Assembly (NCBI GenBank): GCA_030035585.1
Contig: CM057462.1
Location: forward strand, 63,336,734-63,400,733
DNA length: 64,000 nucleotides
Origin: Dugong dugon
Lineage: Eukaryota; Chordata; Mammalia; Sirenia; Dugongidae
Reading direction: 5' to 3'
Shown: in pieces, positions 21,300 to 33,752 of the stretch
How the letters are laid out: every line of letters begins with the position of its first letter
How positions within the stretch are numbered: position 1 is the first letter of the stretch
The notes under the pieces: generated by a model
Seen by the model: the letters and a program-made list of their open reading frames with translations, nothing else
What the model was told of the DNA's origin: nothing
The model's database searches: none
Program-made: the position numbers and the translations under genes

Positions 21300-21864
21300 A
21301 ATCTGTGGTGGACAGACCCTAAAGAGATCCCCAGTGATGCTTACCTTTGAGTGTTAATGCCATTGTGTAATCCCTTCCCATTTTGTTTTGGTGGGACGTG
21401 TGACTTGTTTCTAACTAACAGACTATGGCAAATTTGACAAATGTATATACCCTGTGATTATTGTGTTCCTAAGACTCCATCTTGCTAGTAGTCTTGCTCT
21501 TGCTCTCCTACTGACCTTGAAGAAGTAAACATCCATGTTGTGAACTGCCTGTGGGGGGACCCACATGGCAAGGAGCTGTGGGTGGCTTGCAGGTGCTGAG
21601 GGCCTCAGTCTTACAGCTGCAAAGAATTGAATTTTTCCAACAACCTGAGTAACCTAAAAGTGGACCCTTCCCCAGATGAACTTCAAGGTAAGAATGCAGC
21701 TAGCTGACACCTTGGTTACAGCCTTATGAGACCCTGAAGCCAAGAACCCAGCTAAACTGTACCTGCACTCTTGATCAATAGAAACTATGAGATAATAAAT
21801 ATATGTTGTTTTAAGCTGCTAAGCTCATGGTAATTTGTTACTTGGCAATAAAAAACTAATACAG
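21300..21864 (+). mobile_element. Solitary LTR
   Basis: An LTR-like unit ending 'ggcaataaaaaactaatac' after 'gagataataaatatatg'. A 45-bp stretch near 21,634 ('ccaacaacctgagtaacc') recurs nearly identically at about 18,427, so a short related fragment lies there as well. Confidence 0.55.
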
Positions 21865-21939
21865 CATCTAAAAAGAATGGCAAGAAAAATAGTGGCTAAA
21901 ATAATTTGAAAACTTTTTGCCCATTGGACAATTTTCCAT

Positions 21940-22110
21940 CAGAAATAGTGGCTTTTGATGGCAAGAGTAGAAAGTGGAGGCTGCAAAAGGGAGAAAGCTT
22001 TCAATATGAAGGGCTTTGTGGATCGTGTTAAGGAGTTTAGACTTTCCTTTGGAGGATATAGGTGGAGTGGAGTTTGAGGAGTGACACAGTCAGATACGTA
22101 TTAGATAGCA
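21940..22110 (+). mobile_element. Old interspersed repeat, family not named
   Basis: 'gaagggctttgtggatcgtgttaagg' and 'gagtttagactttcctttggagg' match the repeat theme also seen near 12.8, 22.7 and 39.9 kb. Confidence 0.5.
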
Positions 22111-22560
22111 TTTCTTCTACTCTTAAAGGTCTTCAGGGAAGGAAATATTCTAGTTCACACCTTCCTTTTGTCCAATAATCCAGCAAGACTGACTTCATTG
22201 ACTTGGTTTCAGCAGTACTATATTAGTGCTAATGGTCTTTTTATAAAGAGTCTCTGTGGTTTGGGATGTCCTTCTTCCACCAAGCGTGTTGCATGGTGGT
22301 CTCACTTTCTCCAGGGCAGCCATGACTGTTTTCATTTTACAGAGCCCCAGAGAAAGACTGCAGTGTAATCACTCCCGTAGAGTCTTTCTGGTCAAATTCC
22401 ATCTGCTGCCACCACTCCAAGGATGTAGCATTTCTCCTGTTCGGCAGAGAACTTATTTGGACCTTAATATGATTTTGCAGAATGAATGGTGATCATAGAG
22501 ACAGAAATCTTGCTCTGTCACCATCCATCCTTTTTTTTTTTTTTTAACATTATTGACACT
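22111..22560. other. No recognised feature, with a poly-T run
   Basis: Chance frames only. The T16 run at about 22,531 probably marks the tail of an old retrotransposon. Confidence 0.4.
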
Positions 22561-23035
22561 AGGCATAGGGAGTTTCAGAGTTAAATAAGAAATAGCCTTG
22601 CCCTCAAGGCATTCACAATCTATTGAGAAAGACAGATGTGTAAAGCAAAAATTGCAGAAAGATTCTTATACTAGAGGCACACACCGAATGATCTGGGATT
22701 CCCAAAGAAAGGATTCATACATCACTCAAGTCTAGTCTTTAAAAATGACTGGAAATTTTCCAGGTGAACAAGAACAGGAGAGATTTTCCAAGCAGAGGGC
22801 TCAGCTAATGCAAATGCACAGAGGCATGAAAAGACACAGGACTTCGGGATATAAATGAAGCACAGGATTCAAAGGAGGGAGAAACAGAGAGTGAGGGGAC
22901 CTGAAGTTGGAGAAGCCAGCAGATGATATAGGCCCTCAGGTGTCTAAGAGGTTTGGATTTTATTTTGTAGGCAGGATGACCCACTGAAGGAGAGTAAGCA
23001 AGGGAGGGACATGATCAGCATATCATCCTAGAAAG
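22561..23035 (+). mobile_element. Old interspersed repeat, longer copy
   Basis: It runs from 'cttgccctcaaggcattcac' through 'ttccaagcagagggctcagc' and 'ggtttggattttattttgtagg' to 'agggacatgatcagc', the same ancient mammalian repeat as the neighbour but longer. Confidence 0.5.
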
Positions 23036-23040
23036 TTCAC

Positions 23041-23235
23041 TTTCGTGCATTGTAATCTTATCAGGACGGACCAGTCCCTGGAGAAGGACATCATGCTTGG
23101 TAAAGTAGAGGGTCAGCAAAAAAGAGAAAGACCCTCAATGAAATAGATTGACACAGTGGCTGCAACAATGAGCTCAAACATAGCAACAATTGGGAGGATG
23201 GCACAGGACTGGGCAGTGTTTCGTTCTGTTATACA
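23041..23235 (+). mobile_element. RTE (BovB-like) LINE, 3' end
   Basis: 'taatcttatcaggacggacc', 'gacatcatgcttggtaaagtag' and 'gggcagtgtttcgttctg' match the 3' end of the RTE at 44,950. The final tail is missing because a SINE is inserted there. Confidence 0.85.
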
Positions 23236-23405
23236 TAAAAAAACCAAAACCAAACCCATTGCTACCAAGTCGATTCTGACTCATAGTGACCCTATAGGAC
23301 AGATAGAACTGCCCCATAGGCTTTCCAAAGAGTGACTGGTGGATTCGAACTGTGGACCTTTTGGTTAGCAGTTGATCGCTTTAACCACTGCACCACCAGG
23401 GCTCC
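23236..23405 (-). mobile_element. AfroSINE
   Basis: Minus-strand copy with 'aaaaccaaacccattgctacc' tail and 'ccaccagggctcc' head, inserted at the end of the RTE fragment. Confidence 0.92.
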
Positions 23406-23406
23406 T

Positions 23407-23459
23407 ATAGCCACAGGTGTAGGGGTTAGTATTCCAACACATATTTTGGGGTGACACCA
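23407..23459 (-). mobile_element. MaLR-type LTR terminal fragment
   Basis: Reverse of the 'ccccaaaatatgtgttggaa...ctaacccctacacctgtgg' block seen at the start of the window. Confidence 0.55.
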
Positions 23460-24045
23460 ATCAATCTATAAATAATGCTGCTAAGGACATTCATGTATGG
23501 GTCTTTTTGAGTACGTGTGTTTTCATTTCTCTTGTATAATTCCCTAAGAGTAGAATATCTGGATTATATATATAAGGTAAGTATATATTCAACTATTACC
23601 AAACAGTCCTCCAAAGTATCTGTACCATTTTACACTCGCCCCAGCAAGGTGAATTGCAGTGTCTCCACATCCTCACCAACACTTAGTATTTTCAGTCTTT
23701 TTAATTTTAGCCATTTAGTGGGTGTGAAGTTGCATCACCAATGTGGCTTTAATGCATTTCCCTAATGATTAATGATATTAAGCAACTTTTCATATGTTTA
23801 CTACTCATTCATATTCTTTTGTGAGATGTACATTTGAGCATTTTCGTCCATTTTTTATTGAGTGGTTTGCCTTTTTATTATTGATTTCTTTATATAGTTG
23901 AGTTCTTGATATAGTTAGACATATGTATTGAGAATACTTTTTCCCAGTCTGTGGCTTATTTTTCATTTTATTAACGGCAAAGCCAAATTTAAGAAGTTTT
24001 AAATTTGGATGAAGTCTAATCTAGCAATTGTTTTCTTTTATGATT

Positions 24046-24243
24046 GTTGTGTGCCATGAAGTTGATTCCAACTCATAGCAACCCTATAGGACGGAGTAAA
24101 ACTGCCTCATAGGGTTTCCTAGGATATAATCTTTATGGGAGCAGATCACCAAGTCTTTTCTCCTGCGGAGCAGCTGGTGGGTTTGAATGGCAGACTTTAC
24201 AGTTAGCAGCCGAGCGCTTAACCATTGTGCCATCAGGGCTCCA
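24046..24243 (-). mobile_element. AfroSINE
   Basis: Complete copy inserted in the old L1, flanked by tcttttatgRtt (24,034-24,045 and 24,244-24,255). Confidence 0.95.
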
Positions 24244-26377
24244 TCTTTTATGGTTAGTATTTTTTATATCCTAAAAAATATCTTCCTATCCTAACGTTAC
24301 AAAGATTGTCTCCTATATTTTCTTTTAGATGCTTTAGAGTTTTAGCTAGTATGTCTAGGTCTATTATCCACTCAAATTAATTTTTGTGTATGGTGTAAGG
24401 TAGGAGTTGAAGTTTTTTTTTTTTTTCCGTATGTTTTTTGCACTTGTTCCCAGAACTGTTTGTTGAAAAAATTTTCATTTTCACATTGAATTACCCTGGT
24501 GCTTTTGTTAAAATTCAGTTGAATGTGTATGTATGGGTCTATTTCTGGACTTCATTCTATCTCATTGACCTGCTAGTCTATCTTTATCTCAACACTACAC
24601 TCTCTTGATTACTGTAGCTTTATACGCTTTTTATAAGTCTTGAAATCAGGTAGAGTTAAGTCCTCCAACTATGTTCTTTTTCAAGATTGTTTTTGCTATT
24701 CTTGTTTCTTTGCAATTCCATAGACATTTTAGTGTCACCTTGTCAATTTTATTTTTTAAAAATTGCTTATTGGACTTATTATTTGGATTACATTGTATCT
24801 ATAGATATCTGGAGGGATAATTCATATCTTAACAACATTGAGACATCCAATCCACAAACATGGTATATTTCTTCATTTATTTCAAACTTCTTTTATCTCA
24901 GCAATATTTTGTGGTTTTCAGTGTAAATTCTTGCACATTCTTTGTTAAATTTAGCCCAAAATATTTTGTTTTTTATGCTATTGTAAATAAAATTCTTAAA
25001 TTTTCTGATTATTTGCTTCAGTATATACAGTATATATACAGTGGTTTTTTTATATATTAACTTTGTATTCTGTGATCTTGCTAAATTACCTTATTAGTTT
25101 GAGTAGTTAAAAATGTATTTTTAAGAGTTTCTACATAAACAGTCATATCATTGGCTAATAAAGACAGTTTTACTTCTTCTTTTCCAATATTTATGCCATT
25201 TAATTTCTTTTTCTTCCTAGTTGTACTGACTAGAACCTCCAATATAATATTGCATAGAAGTGATGAGAGTAGACATCCTTACATTATTCCCAGTATTAGG
25301 TGGAAATTGTTCCATATTTCACCCACTAAGTAAGTTCATTGTAGTTTGTTGCTTTTATTACAGCTGTTGATGATGCCCTTTATCAAATAGAGAAAATTTT
25401 GAGAACTGTATGCATACTAAATTTCTCAAATGCTTTTTCAATATCTATTAAAATGATTTTTCTCCTTTTTTTTTTAATGTAGTGAATTACATTGATTTTC
25501 AAATGTTTAATCAACCTTTCATTCCTAGGATAATGAATATGATGCAGCATACTTTCTATATATTTCCAGATTCAATTGATTAACATTTTATTAAGGAATT
25601 TTGCACCTATGTTCATGAAAGAGATTAGTATATGACTTTCTTTCTTGTAATATTGTCTGGTTTTGGTATCAGGTTATGCTGGTGTTAAAAAATGAGTTTT
25701 AATTTGCATTTAAAATGCATTTTTTGTGGCCATAAAATGTTCCATTCTTCTTCATTTTCTGAAGAATTTGTGTAAGATTGATGTTATTTATTCTTTAAAT
25801 GTTTAATACAATTCACCAGTGAAATCACCTGAGTCTAGTTTTCTTTATGGAAAGATTTTTTTTTTTTAATTACAAACTCAATTTCTATAATAAACATGAC
25901 CTTATTCCAATTTTTTCTGTTTCTTGTGTCAGTTTTGATAAGTTGTGTTTGTATATTTGTTTTTAAGGAATTTGTCCATTTCATCTAAATTGTCAAATTT
26001 GTCGGCAAAACTTGTTTGTAATATTGACTTTTCTTTTCATATTATTTCTAATACAGATGTCTCTATTCATTCTTGATATTAATCATATAATTTCCTACTT
26101 TCTCTCTTTCTCTTGCTCTTTTTTTCTCATCAGTCTTGGTAGGGGTTTATCAATTTTCTTAACCTTTCCAAAGAATCAAATTTGACTTGGTAAATTTTTT
26201 GTCTTCTTTGCCTGTTTTTTCTATTTCATTTATTTCTGCTCTTATCTTTAGTATTTCCTTCCTTTTACTTACTTTGATTTAATTTTCTCTTCTTTTTCTA
26301 GCTTCTTAAGGCAGAAACATAGATCATATATTTAAAAACCTTTCTTCTTTTCCGATATGAGCATTAAAAAAATATGT

Positions 26378-26541
26378 ATACCAACCCCAAACCTGTTGTC
26401 CTTGAGTTAATTCTAATTCAGCGATCCTATAGGACAGAGTAGAACTGTCCCATAGGTGTTCCAAGGAGTGGCTGGTGGATTCAACTGCCAGCCTTTTGGT
26501 TAGCAGCCAAGCCCTTAACCACTGCACCACTAGGGTTTCCC
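26378..26541 (-). mobile_element. AfroSINE
   Basis: Minus-strand copy in the old L1, from 'ccaaccccaaacctgttgtcc' to the head 'ccactagggtttcc'. Confidence 0.92.
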
Positions 26542-27339
26542 CATACATATACACATGTATAAATTTCCCTCTGAACATGTATTGGCTGCATCCCATAGGT
26601 TTTGGTATGTTTCATTTTAGTTATTATACACTTTGAAATATTTTACAATTTCCTTTGTGATTTTTTTGTTTCTTGATATATTAGATTACTTAGAAGTACA
26701 TTGTTTAATTTATAATTATGTGGCACTTTTCTAGATACTTCATGTTATTGATTTCTAATTTAATTCCTCTGTTGTCAGAGAACATATTCTGTAAGCTTCC
26801 AGTCTTTTGAAATTTATTAGAACTTGCTTTATGGCCTATCTTGGTGAACATTCCACGTGCACTCGAAAAGAATGTATATTCGGCAGTGGTTTGCTATAGT
26901 GTTCTATAAATATGACTTAAGTAAAGTTGGTTGACGGTGTTGTTCAAATTTTCTATATCCTAATTGATTTTATTTTTGTCTAGTTGTTCTATTAATTACT
27001 GAGAGAGCAGTGTTCAAATCTTCAACTATGATTGTCGATCTTTACTTCATTTCTTTTGAGGATTCTTTAAAAGGCTCATACACATTTGGAATAGTCATGT
27101 CTTTCTGATGAATTCACCCTTTTATTATTATGAAATATCTCTCTTTATCTCTGATAATATTTCTTATCTTGAAGTCTAATTTGTCTGATATTAATATAGC
27201 CACAGCAGCTTTCTTATGCTCACTGTTTACATAACAAATTGCATGGTCTGTCTTTTTCTGTCCTTTTCCTTTCAACCTATCAGTGTCTTTACATTTAAAA
27301 TGTGTTTCATTTTATTTATTTATTTATTTATCTGTTTAT

Positions 27340-27660
27340 TTTTTTATTGTACTTCAGGTGAAGGTGTACAGAACAAATAGTTTCTCATGAGACAGAAGTA
27401 GACATGTTGTTTTATGACATTGGTTAACAACCCCACAACTTATCAACCCTCTAACTTCTCAACCATTTTCTTTTTTGGTGAAAATACACATAGCCAAAGA
27501 TACACCATTTCAAAAATTTCTACATGCACAGTTCAGTGACATTGACTATGCTCTTTGAATTGTAATTTTATTCTCAATTGAGATGAAGGCTTACAGAACA
27601 AAATAGTTTCTCATTTAACAGTTACTACAAATGTTGCCCTATGACAATGGTTAACAATCT
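27340..27660 (-). repeat. Duplicated 3' terminal segment of the L1
   Basis: Two related blocks of about 100 bp (27,350-27,460 and 27,580-27,690) share 'ttacagaacaaaatagtttctcat' and 'gacaatggttaacaa' themes, separated by about 120 bp of other sequence. The element therefore seems to have two successive 3' ends. Confidence 0.7.
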
Positions 27661-28556
27661 CACAACACATCAACAATATCCTTACTCAACCTTGGGTTCC
27701 CTATCACCAGCTTCCTTGTCCCCTTCTGCCTTCTGGCCCTTGTCACTGGACTACTGTAACTTGATAGTCTCATTTGGTTTTATGGGGCTGTCCACTCCCA
27801 GGCTGAACAGTGAACCTCGGAGGTAACTTCACCACTGAGCTAAAAGGGTGTCTGGGGGCCATACTCTCGGGGTTTCTCCAGTCTCCTTTAGGCCAGTAAA
27901 TCTGTTTTTTTTTTTTTTTTGTGGGTTAGAATTATGCTCTACATCCTTCTCCAGCTCTGTCCAGAACCCTCTGTTGTGATCCTGGTCAGAGCAGTCAGTG
28001 GTGGTAGCCGGGCACCATCTAGCTGTACTGGACTCAGTCCGGTGGAGGCCTTGGTAGCTGTGGACAATTAGTCCTTTGGACTAATCTTTTCCTTGTATCC
28101 TGTTCTCTTCATTCTCCCTTGCTCCGGAAGGGATGAGACCAGTGGAGTATCTTAGATGGCCGCTCACAGGCTTTTAAGACCCCAGACACCACTCACCAAG
28201 GTAGAATGTAGTGCATTGTCTTTATAAGCTGTGTCATGCCAATTGAGCTAGATGTTCCCCAAGACCATGGTCCCCACAGCCCTCTGCCCAGCAGTTCAGT
28301 CCCTCAGGGAGTTTGGATGTGTCTGTGGGGCTTCCATGACCTTTCTTTGTACAGGTTGTGCTAGTTTCCCCTGTATTGTGTACTGTCTCACCCTTCACCC
28401 AAGATACCATTAATCTGTTGCCTATTTAGTATTTCCCCCCAACCCCTCCCATCCCTGGTAACCAACAAAGATTGTTACATTTTGTGTGTGAACATTTTCA
28501 TGGGTTTTTACAATAGAGGTCTCATATAATATCTGTCCTTTTGTGATTGACTTATT

Positions 28557-31500
28557 TCACTCAGCATAATGTCCTCCAGTTTCATCCATGGTATGAAATG
28601 GTTCACAGATTCGTTGTTGTTCTTTCTCATTGCATAGTACTCCATTGTGTGTATGTACCATAGTTTGTTTATCCATTCATCTGTTGATGGTCATCTAGGT
28701 TGTTTCCATCGTTTTGCTATTGTGAACAATGCTGCCATGAACATAGGTGTGCGTATGTCTATTCGAGTGACGACTCTTATTTCTCTAGGATATATTCCTA
28801 GGAGTGGGATTGCTGGATCGAATGGTATGTCTATTTCTAGCTTTCTGAGGAAGCGCTATATCATTTTCCAAAATGGTTGTATCATTTTGCATTCCCACCA
28901 GCAGTGCATAAGAGTTTCCATCTCCCCGCAGCCCCTCCAACATTTGTTATTTCTAGTGTTTTTGATTCATCCGGGGTGAGATGGTATCTCATTGTGGTTT
29001 TAATTTGCATTTCTCTAATGGCTAGTGATCACGAGCGTTTCTTCATGTGTCTGTTGGCCATTTGAATGTCTTCTTTGGTGAAGTGTCTGTTCATTTCCTT
29101 TGCCCATTTTTTGATAGGATTATTTGTCTTTTTGTTGTAGAGGTGTTGGATTTTCTTGTAGATTATGGAGATTAGACCTTTGTCTGACTTGTACTGTCCA
29201 AAAATTATTTCCCAGTCTGTAGGTTCTCTTTTGACTCTTTTGGTGAAGTCTTTTGAAGAGCATAGGTGTTTGATTTTTAGAAGATCCCAGTTATCTAGCT
29301 TATCTGTTGGGTTTTGTGTGTTGATGGTTATGGTTTGTATCCTGTTAATGGGGTGTATTAAGGCCTGAAGTGTTGGTCCTATTTTTTCTTCTATGAACTT
29401 TATAGTTTTAGGCTTTATATTGAGGTCTTTGATCCATTTTGAAGTAGTTTTTGTATACGGTGTGAGGTATGGGTCTTGTTTCATTTTTCTGCAAATGGAT
29501 ATCCAGTTTTGCCAGCACCATTTGTTAAAAAGACTGTCTTTTCCCCATCTGATGGACTTTGGGCCCTTGTCGAAGATCAGGTGACTGTAGGTGGATGGAT
29601 TTACATCTGGGTTCTCAATTCTGTTCCGTTGGTCAATGTATCTGTCGTTGTACCAGTACCAGGCTGTTTTGACTACTGTAGCTGTATAGTAGGTTCTGAA
29701 GTCAGGTAGTGTGAGTCCTCCAACTTTCTTCTTCTTCTTCAGTAGTGCTTTACTTACTAGGGGCTTCTTCCCTTTCCATATAAAATTAATGATTAGTTTT
29801 TCCATCTCTTTGAAGAATGTTGCTGGTATTTGGATCGGGATTGCATTGTATTTGTAAATTGCTTTGGGTAGAATTGCCATTTTCACAATGTTGAGTCTGC
29901 CTATCCATGAGCATGGTATGTTTTTCCATTTATGTAGATCCCTTTGGGTTTCATGCAGTAGTGTTTTATAGCTTTCTTTGTATAGGTCTTTTACATCCCT
30001 GGTCAGATTTATTCCTAAGTATTTTATCTTTTTAGGGGCTATTGAAAATGGTATTGATTTCCTGATTTCCTTTTCATCGTTCTCCTTATTGGTGTATAGG
30101 AATCCAACTGAATTTTGAACGTTTATCTTGTATCCTGCTACTCTGCTGAATCTTTCTATTAGTTCCAGTATATTTCTCATGGAGTCTTTAGGGTTTTCTA
30201 TGTATAGTATCATATCATCTGCAAACAGGGACAGTTTAACTTCTTCATTATCGATGTGGATGCCCTTTATTTCTTTTTCTTGCCTTATTGCTCTGGCTAG
30301 AACTTCCAGCCCAGTGTTAAATAGGAGTGGTGATAAAGGGCATCCTTGTCTTGTTCCTGTTTTCAAGGGGAATGTTTTCAGCCTCTCTCCATTAAGAATG
30401 ATGTTGGCTGTTGGTTTTGCATAGATGTCCTTTATGATGTTGAGAAATTTCCATTATATACCTATTTGATTGAGAGTTTTTATCAGGAATGGGAGTTGGA
30501 CTTTGTCAAACACCTTTTCTGCATCATTTGAGATGATCATGTGATTCTTTTCTTTCCTTTCATTTAGGTGGTGGATTACGTTGATTGATTTTCTAATGTT
30601 GAACCAACCTTGCATACCTGGTATGAATTCTACTTGGTCGTGGTGTACTATTTTTTTGATATGATGCTGAATTCTATTGGCTAGAATTTTGTTGAGAATT
30701 TTTGCATCTATATTAATGAGAGATATTGGTCTGTAATTTTCTTTTTTTGTGACATCTTTTCCTGGTTTTGGTATCAGAGTTATGCTGGCTTCATAGAATG
30801 AATTTGGAAGTGTTGCTTCCTCCTCTATGCTCTGAAAAAGCTTGAGTAGAACTGGTACAAGCTCTTCTGTAAATGTTTTCTAGAATTCTCCAGTGAAGCC
30901 ATCTGGGCCAGGGCTTTTCATCGTTGGGAGTTTTTTTTATTACCTTTTCAAACTCTTCTCTTCTTATGGGTCTGTTCAGATTCTCAGCATCACTTTGTTG
31001 TAGTTTGGGTAGGTTATTGTGTTTCTAGAAATTTATCCATTTCCTCTAGGTTTTCAAATTTGTTGGAGTATAGTTTTTCATAATATTCTGTTATAATCCT
31101 TTTTATTTCAGTTGGGTCTGTTGTAATGTCCCCCATTTCATTTCTTATTTGGGTTATTTGTGTCCTCTCCTGTTATTCTTTTCTCAGTCTGGCCAGTGGT
31201 TTGTCGATTTTGTTGATTCTTTCAAAGAACCAACCTTTGGTTTTGTTGATTCTTTCTATTGTTTTTCCGTTCTCTATTTCATTTATTTCTGCTCTGATCT
31301 TTACTATTTCCTTTCTTCCGGTGGTTGTGGGCTTTTTTTGCTGTTCTTTTTCTATTTGTTTGAGTTCTGTAGTTAATGTTTTGATTTTGTCCCTTTCTTC
31401 TTTTTTGATATGTGCATCTATTGCTATAAATTGTCCTCTGAGGACTGCCTTTGCTGTGTCCCAAAGGTTTTGGTATGATATGTTTTCGTTCTCATTTGAT

Positions 31501-32323
31501 TCTAGGAATTTTTTTATTCCATCTCTGATTTCTTCTGTTATCCAGTGATGTGTAAGCAGGGTATTATTCAGTTTCCATGTAGTTGATTTTTTTCCCTTGC
31601 TCTTTCTAGTGTTAATTTCTACCTTGATGGCATTGTGGTCAGAGAAGATACATAAATTATCTCAACGTTTTGGATCTTGTTGAGGATTGCTCTGTGGCCT
31701 AAGATGTGGTCTATTCTGGAGAACATTCCATGTGCATTGGAAAAGAATGTGTACTTTGCAGTGGTTGGATGGAGTGTTCTATATATGTCTATGAGGTCAA
31801 GTTGGCTGATTGTGCCCTTTAGGTCTTCTGTATCTTTGCTGACTTTCTTCTTAGTTGTTCTGTTCTTTACTGAGAGTGGTGTGTTGAAGTCTCCTACTAT
31901 TATTGTGGAACCGTCAATTTCTCTTTTCAGTGTTGTTAGAGTCTGTTTTATGTATTTTGGAAACCTGTCATGAGGTGGGTAGATGTTTATTATGGTTATG
32001 TCTTCATGATGTATCGTCCCCTTAATCATTATATAGTGTCCTTCTTTGTCTTTTATGGTAGATTTCATTTTAAAATCTATTTTATCTGAGATTAGAATTG
32101 CCACTCCTGCTCTTTTTTGGTAGTTGTTAGCTTGATATATTTTTTTCCAACCTTTGACTTTTAATAAATTCACATCTTTGTTTCTAAGGTGTGTCTCCTG
32201 TAGACAGCATATTGATGGATCCTGTTTTCTTATCCATTTTGTCACTCTCCATCTCTTTATGTGTGCATTGAGTCCATTTACAGTCAGTGTAATTATTGAT
32301 AGATGTGGGTTTGTTGCTGTCAT
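28557..32323 (-). pseudogene. L1 ORF2 (endonuclease and reverse transcriptase), disrupted
   Basis: ORF2p nicks the target DNA and copies the RNA. From the ATG at 32,321-32,323 the frame encodes an AP-type endonuclease with the visible motifs QETH, GDFN and SRIDH. A 1-bp-type frameshift near 31,640-31,655 moves the catalytic SDHN block out of frame. The central part has further stops. The reverse transcriptase returns in the 445-codon frame 29,029-30,366, with GCPLSPLLF and an intact FADD active site at about 30,214-30,225, followed by the C-terminal region. That frame is cut by TGA at 29,029-29,031, where the L1 at 19,337 has CGA. The normal end of the gene is recognisable near 28,557. The total span of about 1,255 codons fits mammalian ORF2p. 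Not functional as it stands. Confidence 0.92.
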
Positions 32324-32792
32324 TTTGTAGTGCTTTTTTTTTGTGGTGCTGAAGTTTTCTTTGTTCTTCTTACTCTCTTGTGCTGAGTTACTTTTGTTTG
32401 TGGAGATTGTGTTCATTTCTTTTGTTTTTGTAGGTTTTATTTTTGCTGAGACTTTAGGTTTTTTGTCTTTCTTTTTTTTTTATGGGTATGTTTGTTAACC
32501 TTCTTTGTGGTTACCATGAATTTTACCCTTATCTTTCTAAGTTTGAAGCAGTCTACCATTACTTGGTATCGCCTTCCCTTCCTCTCCATTAGAAGGTTCT
32601 ATATCTATGCCGTTTATTTCCTCTTTTATTGTTTTGATGTTGTTGTCACTTACTGATTAACTGCTCTGATTCCCTGTTGTATTTCTTTTGGTTTTGGATA
32701 GTCCTCGAGAGTTCATTTCCTAGATTGGTATCTGGCTGGTATGATCCTGCTCCCTAGATTCTGCCTGTGAGCTGAAGCTGTTTGTCCTCAGA

Positions 32793-33752
32793 TCAAAGAA
32801 CTCCCTTTAATAATTCTTGTAAGTTTGGTTTGACTTTTACATATTCCCTTAATTTCTGTTTATCTGGAAATGACCTGATTTCACCATCAAATCTGAATGA
32901 GAGTTTTGCAGGATATATTATTCTTGGTTGACAATTTTTTTCTTTCAAGATTTTATATATGTCATCCCATTGCCTTCTTGCCTGCATGGTTTGTGCCAAA
33001 TAATCTGAGCTTAGTCTTATTGTTTCTTCCCTGTATGCGACTTATTGTTTTTCATGAGCTGCTCTCAGGATTCTTTGTTTGTCTTTGGTTTTGGCGAGTG
33101 TGAACATGATATGCCTTGGTGATTTTCTTTTGGGGTCTCTTCTATATGGGGTTCATTGAGCTTCTTGGATGGCAAGCTTTTCATCTTTCATGATATTGGG
33201 GAAGTTTTCTGTCAGCAGTTCCTTAATGATCCTCTCTGTGTTTTCTGTTTTCTCCCCCTGTTCTGGAATTCCAATGGCTCGCAGATTTTTGCTTTTGTTT
33301 GTGTCCCACATAACTCTCAGGGTCTCTTCATTTTTCTTTGTTCTTTTTTCTGAGTTTTCCTGAAACAGAGTTGTATCCAAGTGTTTGTCTTCAGTTCCAC
33401 TGATCCTGTCTTCCACCATTTCAAATCTGCTTCTCAGCCCTTCTATGACATCGTGCATTTCTGAAATCTTGTTGTTTAACTTTTGGATTTCTAATTGTTG
33501 TCTTTGTATAATTTCTAGATGTGAATTTATTTTGGCATTTTGTTCCAGCATTATTTTCCCAAATTCTTCTAATTTTTTGTCCGTATTTTCCATGAATTTC
33601 TCTATTTTTTCCTCATGTTTGTCAGCTTTTTGCCTCAGTTCTTGGAGAATTCTGAGTATTAGAGATTTGAATTCCCTATCAGGTAGTTCTAGCAAATTTT
33701 CTTCCACAGAAGAGTCATCTGGTGTTTTATTTTTGATGCCTACTGGAACCAT
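32793..33752 (-). pseudogene. L1 ORF1 (RNA-binding protein), two in-frame stops
   Basis: ORF1p is the L1 RNA chaperone that coats the element RNA as a trimer. One continuous frame of 320 codons runs over the whole span. The first part is a heptad-rich coiled coil (for example residues around 'RILQELRQKADKHEEKIEKF'). Next comes the RRM-like region ('NLRAIGIPEQGEKTENTERI', 'NFPNIMKDEKLAIQEAQ'), then a C-terminal domain ('RRQWDDIYKILKEKNCQPRI', 'YPAKLSFRFDGE'). Two stops break it: TGA at 33,153-33,155, where related copies would have CGA, and TAA at 33,042-33,044. There is no frameshift. Length matches the mammalian ORF1p range. The family is certain from these motifs; the first methionine chosen is the first in the long frame. 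Confidence 0.9.

Larger units (their letters stand above)
23460..27296 (-). mobile_element. Old L1, ORF2 region, interrupted
   Basis: Minus-strand L1 ORF2 sequence with many stops, running from the C-terminal end (23,460 side) toward the endonuclease domain. It continues on the far side of the young L1 at 35,721-35,775, so the young L1 landed inside it. Two AfroSINEs are also inserted (24,046 and 26,378). More diverged than the other L1s here; no frame is usable. Confidence 0.9.

Noticed and set aside
29029-30366. Functional reverse transcriptase gene
   Set aside because: The 445-codon frame is a central piece of L1 ORF2; the endonuclease is frameshifted and the C-terminus is cut by a stop.
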